DNA of 5,270 nt, taken from positions 1 to 5,270 of the forward strand of contig QIAI01000010.1 in NCBI GenBank assembly GCA_003224995.1, in the 5' to 3' direction. A model generated the notes under the pieces. It was given only the letters and a program-made list of their open reading frames with translations. It had not been told where the DNA came from and ran no database searches. Shown here piece after piece: positions 1 to 5,270 of the stretch; the first letter of the stretch is position 1, and every line of letters begins with the position of its first letter. The DNA is from Acidobacteriota bacterium. GTDB lineage: Bacteria > Acidobacteriota > Terriglobia > Terriglobales > Acidobacteriaceae. Position numbers and translations under genes: made by a program.

Positions 1-218
1 ACGCCGGTATCTGTATTGGTAATTGTGATTTCAGCATCGGGAATCGGTAACCCGCCCTGATCGGTCACCGTACCTTGCATGCCGCTCAACGTCTGCGCCT
101 GTGCGGTCAGCGTAGACAGGAGCAACAAGCAAATGACCAAACCGGCCGCTACACATTCCGCCATCCGAACCGTCGATTCGCCCGTGTGGGCTTTCGCCAC
201 AGGGCCCAGATTCCGCAT
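1..218 (-). CDS. N-terminus of secreted/outer-membrane protein with carboxypeptidase-regulatory-like domain, probable TonB-dependent receptor (partial)
   Basis: This gene reads leftward off the window edge, so only 72 codons and two extra bases are visible. The ATG at 216-218 is preceded by GGAG seven bases upstream (within GCGGAGAAGG), which supports this start. An internal Met at residue 19 is an alternative that would give a more compact signal peptide. Residues 24-41 are a hydrophobic stretch (AGLVICLLLLSTLTAQA) ending in an AQA-Q signal peptidase I site, so the protein is exported. From residue 49 the sequence GTVTDQGGLPIPDAEITITN matches the opening strands of the carboxypeptidase regulatory-like fold (CarboxypepD_reg). 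In Acidobacteriota and Bacteroidota this commonly begins large TonB-dependent, Oar-like receptors. The receptor identity is inferred from that start; plug and barrel lie outside the window. It follows the regulator gene on the same strand after about 145 bp, so it may be co-transcribed with it or have its own promoter. Confidence 0.8.
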   Translation of the reverse strand, partial: MRNLGPVAKAHTGESTVRMAECVAAGLVICLLLLSTLTAQAQTLSGMQGTVTDQGGLPIPDAEITITNTDTG

Positions 219-221
219 AGA

Positions 222-231
222 CCTTCTCCGC
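222..231 (-). promoter_or_regulatory. Ribosome binding site for the left-edge secreted protein
   Basis: On the minus strand GCGGAGAAGG lies just upstream of the ATG at 218. The GGAG core has seven bases between it and the start codon. It favours residue 1 over the internal Met19 as the start. Confidence 0.55.
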
Positions 232-293
232 TTGTGTACCTTGGCCTCTGGTGCGGCGCGAGAGATCGGATAGGGGGCAGACGGGTTCTCGGC

Positions 294-309
294 GGGCGGT
301 ATTCCACCC
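294..309 (-). other. Short tetraloop hairpin between regulator and left-edge gene
   Basis: On the minus-strand RNA, GGGUGG and CCGCCC form a six-base-pair stem (one G-U pair) around the four-base loop AAUA. The plus-strand RNA would have a C-A mismatch in the stem, so the pairing favours leftward transcripts. No U-run follows, which argues against an intrinsic terminator. It could be a leader structure of the downstream gene, or chance in GC-rich DNA. Confidence 0.3.
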
Positions 310-363
310 TCACGCCGTGCTTACTATAGAACGGGATGTCGCGAGATGTGGGATAAATTCTGG

Positions 364-2229
364 CTAACTGCCACGGTGCGGAAAACCGCTATCGACGGGG
401 ATCCCCATACCCTCAAGCATCTTCTGAAAGCGTGGTTCGGACTGTAGGGGATCAAATTCCTCGCGGATCGGGAGCCAGAGACTCACATCCCGGCCCCGTA
501 TCTGGTACGACGCTTCCAGCGCTTTGAGGGCTTCCTCTCGCATCCCCAAGTGCATGTAACAGGTAGCGGCGTGGACGCCAATGCGTTTGTCGAGCGGGAT
601 GTTATTTAACTTCTGCTGCCAGTAGCCGCGCTCTCCCCCGGAGGCGAGCGCGGCACGGAGGCCCGCGACCTCGGGATTGCCGGGGTCAGCCATTTCCAGA
701 GCCTTCTGATACTCACCTTTCTGCTCCAGGCTCACGTACAGGCGCCAATGGGCAGGCCCGAACGTGGGATCGGCTTCGCGGGCAGCGAGGATGACACCCA
801 GGGCCTCATCATACTTTCGAGTGCAGAAATAGACGTGCCAGGCAAAAGCATTGGTCTCTACCGAGATAGGGTCCAGACGCCTTGCCAATTCGATCTGCTG
901 GATGCCTTCGTCAAACTTCCTGCGATGTGCCAGCACAACGCCGAACAGCGCGTGGGCCCTGGCATAACTGGGGCGGGCGGCGATGGCTTGGCGGAAGTAT
1001 TTCTCCGATTCCGTTGGGTTCCAGTCGGCGCCAGAAACCACGCCGAGCACCATTAGCGCTTGCGCCTGCGACCCGTCGATTGCCAGCGCTTTGTTGGCTG
1101 CGTCCTTTGCTCGCGGAAAGGCTTGGCGATCGCCAAACACAGCCATTGTGTGGAGCGCGTCAGCCAGGCCCGCCCATGCCTCGGCGCTATCCGGATCCAC
1201 CTGTGTCGCCTGGCTGAAAAGATCTCTTGCCTCAACAGCATGCTGATTGGTCAATGCGTAGGACCCTCTGAAATAGAGGTCCGCGACCTCCGGCTTCATG
1301 GGGTGAGGGCGAGAGAGTTGGTCACGCTCTTTCGGGGTAACTACGGCCGAGATGCTCTGCGCAATCTCCCGTGCCAACTCTCCTTGGGCGGTGAGGATAT
1401 TGCTGGCTTGTATCTCATAGGTGTGTGCCCATAAATGACGATCAGAAGCAGCATCAATGAGCTGAACCGTGAGGCGGACCCTATCGCCGGATTTCGCCAC
1501 CGAGCCCTCCACCAGGCTCTCGACACCCAGGCAACGCGCCATCTGGGACGCAGGCTTCTGGGTACCGGAGCAAGCAGTGGAAGATGTATGTGAACTCACC
1601 CGGAGCGAATTGATCTGGGCGAGGTTCGTCGTGAGTTCGTCAGTCACGCCGTATGCGAGAAATTGCTGGCTTGGGTCGGTCGAAAGGCTGGTGAGCGGCA
1701 GCACCGCGATAGAGTCGATTGGATGAGGGCGCAGCACGTACCAGGCAACTAGAGCAGTAAGAAGAAGAACAACCGAGGCACCAGCCCAGACGAGCCCCCG
1801 CGAAAATGGGCTTCGATGCTCTGCCTCCTCTTTATTAGGTGTTGACCCTAATGGCGGTGGGGACGATACATCCGGCGAGTGCTCGACAACGGGAACGACC
1901 GGCGCGATGAAGCGATACCCACGGCGGGGCAACGTCTCCACAAAACGAGGCTCCGTGGCGGAATCCTGCAAAACCTCACGAATCTTGTTGATCGCTGTCC
2001 CCAGACTGCGATCGAAGTCGACAAATGTGTCCGCCGACCAAAGCTTCTGACAAATCTCTTCCCGTGTGACGAGTTCGCCGGGACGCTCCAGAAGCATTAC
2101 CAGCAGCTGGAAGGGCTGCGCCTGAAGGCGGAGTCTTACCCCGCCTTTTCGCAATTCGCCAGAATGCAAATCGGCTTCGAAAGGGCCAAATGTTAGCCGA
2201 CGCGCTGTGGAAACCGGGCTGGACAACAC
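364..2229 (-). CDS. Membrane-anchored winged-helix transcriptional regulator with TolB-like and TPR domains
   Basis: This 621-residue protein resembles the CadC-type one-component layout. Residues 12-111 form an OmpR/PhoB-type winged helix (Trans_reg_C). The LTFGPFEADL strand, the probable recognition helix around 73-89 (DRSLGTAINKIREVL) and the wing ETLPRRGYRF at 98-107 are all visible. A proline-rich linker follows, then one membrane helix at about 145-166. Residues 171-298 resemble the TolB N-terminal-like domain (SIAVLPLTSLSTDP; later a region resembling VEGSVAKSGDRVRLTVQLID). Residues 314-605 are helical TPR-type repeats ending in DPLQSEPRFQKMLEGMGIP, a common tail in this family. The expected topology is DNA binding inside the cell and TolB/TPR outside. 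The start is GTG, and the codon directly upstream is an in-frame TGA, so the ORF cannot extend. The only other near start is TTG at codon 2. The local ribosome binding site is poor. No receiver domain is present, so no phosphorelay is expected. Ligand and targets are unknown. Confidence 0.9.
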   Translation of the reverse strand: MLSSPVSTARRLTFGPFEADLHSGELRKGGVRLRLQAQPFQLLVMLLERPGELVTREEICQKLWSADTFVDFDRSLGTAINKIREVLQDSATEPRFVETLPRRGYRFIAPVVPVVEHSPDVSSPPPLGSTPNKEEAEHRSPFSRGLVWAGASVVLLLTALVAWYVLRPHPIDSIAVLPLTSLSTDPSQQFLAYGVTDELTTNLAQINSLRVSSHTSSTACSGTQKPASQMARCLGVESLVEGSVAKSGDRVRLTVQLIDAASDRHLWAHTYEIQASNILTAQGELAREIAQSISAVVTPKERDQLSRPHPMKPEVADLYFRGSYALTNQHAVEARDLFSQATQVDPDSAEAWAGLADALHTMAVFGDRQAFPRAKDAANKALAIDGSQAQALMVLGVVSGADWNPTESEKYFRQAIAARPSYARAHALFGVVLAHRRKFDEGIQQIELARRLDPISVETNAFAWHVYFCTRKYDEALGVILAAREADPTFGPAHWRLYVSLEQKGEYQKALEMADPGNPEVAGLRAALASGGERGYWQQKLNNIPLDKRIGVHAATCYMHLGMREEALKALEASYQIRGRDVSLWLPIREEFDPLQSEPRFQKMLEGMGIPVDSGFPHRGS

Positions 2230-2297
2230 TCACCGCCAACCGCGAGATTACCAGCGGCTGCGAAACGGGTCAAAAGAAACCCGCATTGAGCGGACAT
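2193..2297 (-). CDS. Possible 34-codon upstream ORF overlapping the regulator start
   Basis: On the minus strand AAAGGAG (2305-2311) is followed by a seven-base spacer and an ATG (2295-2297). This is the best ribosome binding site near the regulator. The ORF starts MSAQCGFLLTRF, runs 34 residues, and stops 37 bases inside the regulator gene in a different frame. It may be a leader peptide that couples translation to the regulator's weak GTG. Alternatively it is the true N-terminus joined by a frameshift, or it is chance. The peptide has no recognised domain, and the evidence is only the ribosome binding site and the overlap. Confidence 0.35.
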   Translation of the reverse strand: MSAQCGFLLTRFAAAGNLAVGGECCPARFPQRVG

Positions 2298-2327
2298 AAT
2301 CTGTCTCCTTTGAGCGGCTTCCCTCTC

Positions 2328-2360
2328 TTGAAGAAAAGTTAAAGAAGAATTGAAGCCTGA
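2328..2360. repeat. Three tandem 11-bp near-repeats, candidate OmpR/PhoB-type operator
   Basis: Three consecutive 11-base units begin TTGAAG (2328), TTAAAG (2339) and TTGAAG (2350). Their starts are exactly 11 bases apart. In the first two units an A/G-rich tail follows; the third tail is CCTGA. OmpR/PhoB-family winged helices bind direct repeats of about 10-11 bp on one DNA face, and PhoB boxes use seven conserved bases plus four AT-rich ones. The adjacent gene encodes such a winged helix. The purine-rich composition means chance similarity is possible. Confidence 0.4.
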
Positions 2361-2445
2361 TCCATTGCCCTCTTTCGCGATTCGCGGGAGTGTGACCGGG
2401 TCGCTCACTTCTCCGACGGCACACCGGCCAAGGAACATCGAACAC

Positions 2446-2450
2446 AGGAG
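2446..2450 (+). promoter_or_regulatory. Ribosome binding site for the kelch/Ig-like protein
   Basis: AGGAG sits six bases before the ATG at 2457, an ideal spacing. It supports a start that gives the exported protein an unusually long stretch before its hydrophobic core. No other ATG lies between this site and the signal sequence. Confidence 0.65.
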
Positions 2451-2456
2451 CGTCCT

Positions 2457-4250
2457 ATGCACGCCTCGTTATTTAGTCCGAATCGAAATAGTCCGACGCT
2501 GACTCGACTGTCTGCCCGCTCCACGGCTTGCATCGCAGACGTTCAGCCCGACCACCCGGCAGACGGCTTGGGCGGCCGGAATCGAAGCAAGCTCGTTCGG
2601 ACTTTTCTGTTCGTTATTTTGTTAGCCGCGCTGTCAGCCGGAACTGCTTGTGGATCGTCCACCACCCCGATGACTCCTTCGCTACCCCCTCCACCCACAA
2701 CCGTAGTGGTCACACCCGCTACGGCCACTCTCTATCGGGGGGAGACTCAACAGTTCGTGGCGCAAGTGTCAGGTCCGAGTGATCGAACCGTAACTTGGAG
2801 CGTTCCTCCCAATCTGGGGAGCATTGACAGTACCGGCCTCTATACCGCCCCAGCCGGCCCCGACGGACAGTCATTTTTCGTCACAGCTACCAGTAAAGCT
2901 GTGCCAGGAAGATCGGCCACGGCGGAGGTGACGCTTCCTAGTGTTTCCTTTTCGATTGCCCCAAGTGCGATTGCTATCTTGCCAGGCGGGAGTCGCACTT
3001 TCAGCGCAATGGTGGTTGGGCTCAACAGCACCCAGGTGGACTGGACGATTAAAGGAGCAGGCGGGGGAACAATAAGTAACACAGGGTTGTATACAGCTCC
3101 CGCCTCAACCGGGACATATTCGGTAGCGGCCACATCGTCCGCCAACCCAAACTATGGCGCTACCGCAGCTGTATTGGTAACCACAACGCCGTCGTCATTT
3201 TCTCCTACCGGACGTCCTCAGAACCGTCGAGAATTTCACACCGCGACGTTACTAGTGGGTGGAAAAGTACTGGTCGCTGGGGGTGACGTCTTTGAGGCCT
3301 ACTGCGATGCTGGCGGCAGTTCAGCAGAATTGTACGATCCGGGCTTGGGGGCTTTTGCTTCGACGGGAAGCATGGCGGATAGACGCTACGCTCAAACCGC
3401 CACGCGTTTGCAGAACGGAGAAGTTTTGGTGACGGGGGGTTTCTCTTTCGATTCGACAGCGTGCTTTAACGACGGCACTTCTCCCGCGCTGAAGAGTGCG
3501 GAACTCTATAACCCCTCCAATGGATCATTCACCTCAACCGGCAGTATGGTCGGGGAGCGCGGCGGACACACGGCAACGCTCTTGAATGATGGGAAGGTGC
3601 TCATCGCCGGCGGCGGCAAAACCGGGGGAGGCCAGCCCCCCTTCTTTGGCGACGGCCTGGCTACCGCCGAACTTCATGACCCAGCCACCGGCGTGTTCAC
3701 CTCTACAGGCAACATGGTTTCGGGCCGCGTGGGGCAAACTGCGACTCTGTTAGCCAGCGGCAAGGTGCTCATTGTCGGTGGGTTGAGTACTTCTTCGTCT
3801 GATCCCGTCGCAACCGCGGAACTCTACGATCCCTTAACTGGCCTCTTCTCTTCAACGGGCAGCATGATGACAGCTCGCGCTGGACACGCGGCAACACTGC
3901 TTCAGAACGGGAAAGTGCTCGTGACCGGCGGCCTGAACCACCGAAGCTTGACAACGGATGTTGACACTGCCGAGATCTACGACCCTGCTACCGGATCCTT
4001 CCTGGCAACGGGATCCATGGAGGTGGCGAGGTGGGCGCACACATCGACGTTGCTCCCGAATGGAACCGTACTGGTCGTGGGTGGCGGAAGCCTATTCTCC
4101 GAAATCTACCATCCGTCCACGGGTTCCTTCTCCATTTCTGCTCTCACGGAATCAGAACATTCGGGACATTCCACGACCCTCCTGCAGGACGGTAGAGTGC
4201 TTGTTATCGGAGGAGCTGAATTCCCCTCAACGGCGGAGTTGTATCCATGA
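2457..4250 (+). CDS. Exported protein with two bacterial Ig-like domains and a seven-bladed kelch propeller
   Basis: This complete 597-residue protein has a basic RNRSKLVR followed by the hydrophobic core FLFVILLAALSAG (about 50-62) and Cys65. It is therefore exported, possibly as a lipoprotein, although GTAC is a poor lipobox. A Pro/Thr linker (71-82) leads to two Ig-like domains at about 83-160 and 164-243. Both contain the motif I-x-x-TGLYTAPA (123-133 and 206-216). Residues 248-597 form a beta-propeller with seven kelch-type turns ending in GG at 275, 327, 385, 441, 491, 542 and 585. The unit is AELYDPxTGxFxxTGSM, then HTATLLxxGKVLVxGG. The first unit lacks its AELYDP strand, and the protein ends in TAELYP, which would close the ring. 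Such propellers bind proteins or glycans or resemble galactose oxidase. No catalytic residues can be assigned, so a surface binding or adhesion role is inferred. The gene is transcribed away from the regulator. Confidence 0.88.
   Translation: MHASLFSPNRNSPTLTRLSARSTACIADVQPDHPADGLGGRNRSKLVRTFLFVILLAALSAGTACGSSTTPMTPSLPPPPTTVVVTPATATLYRGETQQFVAQVSGPSDRTVTWSVPPNLGSIDSTGLYTAPAGPDGQSFFVTATSKAVPGRSATAEVTLPSVSFSIAPSAIAILPGGSRTFSAMVVGLNSTQVDWTIKGAGGGTISNTGLYTAPASTGTYSVAATSSANPNYGATAAVLVTTTPSSFSPTGRPQNRREFHTATLLVGGKVLVAGGDVFEAYCDAGGSSAELYDPGLGAFASTGSMADRRYAQTATRLQNGEVLVTGGFSFDSTACFNDGTSPALKSAELYNPSNGSFTSTGSMVGERGGHTATLLNDGKVLIAGGGKTGGGQPPFFGDGLATAELHDPATGVFTSTGNMVSGRVGQTATLLASGKVLIVGGLSTSSSDPVATAELYDPLTGLFSSTGSMMTARAGHAATLLQNGKVLVTGGLNHRSLTTDVDTAEIYDPATGSFLATGSMEVARWAHTSTLLPNGTVLVVGGGSLFSEIYHPSTGSFSISALTESEHSGHSTTLLQDGRVLVIGGAEFPSTAELYP
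3198..4247 (+). repeat. Seven kelch-type repeats encoding a beta-propeller
   Basis: This is the coding span of residues 248-597. Complete units occupy about 289-328, 347-386, 403-442, 453-492, 504-543 and 547-586. An incomplete first unit lies at 248-276 and a terminal strand at 592-597. Units two to five are closest in sequence, while the last has diverged (SISALTESEHSGH replaces the usual TGSM-R-GH stretch). Spacer loops are longest after the first, second and third GG turns. Confidence 0.85.
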
Positions 4251-4401
4251 GCGCGTGATTTGTGTCCTGTTCTTCGGTACTAGGCAGAAAAACCAACAGG
4301 TCATGCCCGTCCAAATTTGCACAAAGAGAGCGTCGTGATGTGAGTGGACGACAAGCTACATCAAGTAAGGACTTCAGCAGGGTAGAAAAGAGGAGAACAC
4401 C
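4251..4401 (+). other. Intergenic gap between kelch-protein and beta-helix genes
   Basis: No gene was found in these 151 bp. Two weak inverted repeats are present: CCTGTT (4266-4271) with AACAGG (4295-4300), and GTCGT (4332-4336) with ACGAC (4348-4352). Neither is followed by a T-run, so an intrinsic terminator is not supported. No convincing promoter was seen. Read-through from the kelch gene into the beta-helix gene is possible but unproven. Confidence 0.4.
4391..4395 (+). promoter_or_regulatory. Ribosome binding site for the beta-helix protein
   Basis: AGGAG is placed six bases before the ATG at 4402, the same motif and spacing as at the kelch gene. It fixes the start directly before a normal signal peptide. 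Confidence 0.7.
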
Positions 4402-5270
4402 ATGAGGCAAAGAACACGAATTCTTGCGTTGATTCTACTGGTGGGCATCGGGGTCGCAGGTCAGTACGCCCGAGCAACGAACCTAACCGTAAACTGTGAT
4501 AGGAGAGAATCGATTCACAAGGCCGTGAAGCTTTTGGCGGAGAGCAATCCGAAAGGGCCGAATACGATAACTGTGGTCGGCAACTGCCGAGACAACGTAG
4601 TGGTTCAAAGCATGGACCGACTATCACTGGTTGCCAGGAATGGAGCATCGATCACGGATCGTTCCAACGGAACCTTATCGGTCGTGGATATTGAGGACTC
4701 GCACAGCGTGACCATGCGGGGATTCATCATCAACGGGGGAGCTGAGGGAATTCAATGCGGTAGCGCAAGTGTCTGCTACCTGACTGGAAACACGATTCAG
4801 AGCGCGGCAGGGATGGGCGTAGGGGTAGGAGGCGGGTCGCATGCCTTTCTTGAAAGCAATGTGATCCAGAACAATGGGGCCAGTGGGTTAGTCGTGAGCA
4901 CTGGCTCGCAAGTGCTAAGTAGCAATGATATCTTCCAAGGCAATTCAGCTCAAGGAGTAGATCTAAGCTCGGCCTACTTCTCAGCTTCCAATTCCAGTTT
5001 TCTCAACAACACGGTTGGCGTTCGGGCTGGCATAAGCACCGTGCAGCTCAACGGCGGTACGATCACTGGCAGCGGCGGAGACGGCATGATCCTTCGCGGC
5101 AATAGCTCAGCAGTTTTTTTGGGCCCGATTATCACCGGCAACGGCGGGAACGGTGTTCACCTGGAAGATGGTTCTTTCGCGGGTTTCGTCGCGGCCAGCA
5201 TTACGGGAAACTTGAGTGGTACGGACGTAGATTGCGCTCCCCAGTTTCCAATCACTCGGTTTGTCGAAAG
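4402..5270 (+). CDS. Exported right-handed parallel beta-helix repeat protein (partial, 3' end missing)
   Basis: The frame is open for 289 codons to the window edge. Residues 1-25 are a clear signal peptide: basic MRQRTR, then hydrophobic ILALILLVGIGVAG, then an ARA cleavage site. The mature part has short repeating turns typical of parallel beta-helices (PbH1, Beta_helix family), for example LTGNTIQ, LESNVIQNNGASGLVV, SNSSFLNNTVGV and ITGNGGNGVHLEDG, from about 90 to 270. These folds occur in polysaccharide lyases, adhesins and surface proteins. No lyase catalytic residues can be assigned, so enzymatic activity is not claimed. Cysteines lie at 32, 62, 119, 125 and 278. C32/C62 and C119/C125 could form disulfides after export. 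The stretch TDVDCAPQFPITRF near the edge follows the last recognisable helix turns and resembles a C-terminal cap, so probably only a short tail is missing. It shares strand and ribosome-binding-site pattern with the kelch gene upstream. Confidence 0.82.
   Translation, partial: MRQRTRILALILLVGIGVAGQYARATNLTVNCDRRESIHKAVKLLAESNPKGPNTITVVGNCRDNVVVQSMDRLSLVARNGASITDRSNGTLSVVDIEDSHSVTMRGFIINGGAEGIQCGSASVCYLTGNTIQSAAGMGVGVGGGSHAFLESNVIQNNGASGLVVSTGSQVLSSNDIFQGNSAQGVDLSSAYFSASNSSFLNNTVGVRAGISTVQLNGGTITGSGGDGMILRGNSSAVFLGPIITGNGGNGVHLEDGSFAGFVAASITGNLSGTDVDCAPQFPITRFVE

Larger units (their letters stand above)
219..363. other. Intergenic gap between two leftward genes, with a weak promoter-like element
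   Basis: This gap separates the regulator stop codon from the next gene on the minus strand. No ORF with a good start was found in it. On the minus strand TATAGT (323-328) differs from the -10 consensus at one base. CCCACA at 347-352, 18 bases upstream, matches a -35 element at only three positions. If real, it would give a leader of roughly 100 nt containing the hairpin at 294-309. There is no hairpin followed by a U-run, so an intrinsic terminator for the regulator gene is not supported. Confidence 0.3.
2230..2456. promoter_or_regulatory. Divergent intergenic control region between regulator and kelch-protein genes
   Basis: These 227 bp must carry the promoters for both divergent genes. 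No pair of good -35/-10 elements could be assigned with confidence on either strand. Visible structure includes three 11-bp-phased TTRAAG repeats at 2328-2360. The 8-mer TTGAGCGG occurs twice, at 2286-2293 and 2310-2317. GACA and TGTC arms at 2293-2305 flank five bases. The upstream ORF of the regulator also lies partly here. The arrangement suits autoregulation and control of the neighbour by the winged-helix protein, which is an inference. Confidence 0.55.

Noticed and set aside
75..329. Plus-strand frames at the left edge
   Set aside because: They run opposite a signal peptide and a carboxypeptidase-regulatory-like domain on the minus strand, which account for this DNA.
748..1434. Several open frames on the plus strand inside the regulator gene
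   Set aside because: They lie opposite a well-supported protein with clear domains, show no recognisable motifs and overlap one another. They are explained as antisense shadows.
2286..2317. Direct repeat TTGAGCGG at 2286-2293 and 2310-2317 as an operator
   Set aside because: There are two copies of only eight bases, 24 bases apart, overlapping the upstream ORF's ribosome binding site. This is too weak to call alone.
2248..2445. Minus-strand open frame across the divergent intergenic region
   Set aside because: It has no recognisable domain, and its frame crosses the repeats and the likely promoter region. Only the separate short frame from 2297 has a strong ribosome binding site.
3198..4247. 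Kelch region as a CRISPR-like or DNA-level tandem repeat
   Set aside because: The periodicity is at protein level, with variable spacing and diverged codons, and it lies in one continuous reading frame.
4266..4352. Inverted repeats after the kelch gene as an intrinsic terminator
   Set aside because: Stems are five to six pairs with long loops and no following T-run.
4204..4648. Minus-strand frames over the end of the kelch gene and the start of the beta-helix gene
   Set aside because: They overlap coding sequence with a good ribosome binding site and signal peptide on the plus strand and show no domain features.
4402..5270. Beta-helix protein as a pectate lyase or other named enzyme
   Set aside because: Only generic beta-helix turns are visible, no catalytic residues can be assigned, and the gene is incomplete.

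Overview
The window reads as a chromosomal segment from an Acidobacteriota-type soil bacterium, seen as moderately GC-rich DNA with closely spaced genes. This assignment is an inference from the gene types. Three of them recur together in that phylum: a TonB-dependent receptor N-terminus with a carboxypeptidase-regulatory-like domain, a winged-helix/TolB-like/TPR membrane regulator, and a secreted protein combining bacterial Ig-like domains with kelch repeats. No rRNA, tRNA, CRISPR array, insertion sequence or phage gene was seen.

Layout. Positions 1-218 (minus strand) hold the first 72 codons of a secreted or outer-membrane protein that runs off the left edge. A gap of about 145 bp (219-363) carries a compact hairpin and a weak promoter-like element. 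Positions 364-2229 (minus) encode a complete 621-residue membrane-anchored one-component regulator. The next 227 bp (2230-2456) separate divergently transcribed genes. They contain three tandem 11-bp near-repeats with the geometry of an OmpR/PhoB-type binding site. They also contain a 34-codon upstream ORF with a strong ribosome binding site that overlaps the regulator's poorly served GTG start. Positions 2457-4250 (plus) encode a 597-residue exported protein with two Ig-like domains and a seven-bladed kelch propeller. After 151 bp, positions 4402-5270 (plus) encode an exported right-handed parallel beta-helix protein cut by the right edge.

Working model (inference). A membrane regulator with a cytoplasmic DNA-binding domain and extracytoplasmic TolB-like and TPR domains sits among three genes for exported proteins. 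It may control the divergently transcribed kelch protein, its own gene, or both through the 11-bp repeats. All genes belong to recognisable families. The least ordinary part of the window is the divergent intergenic region.
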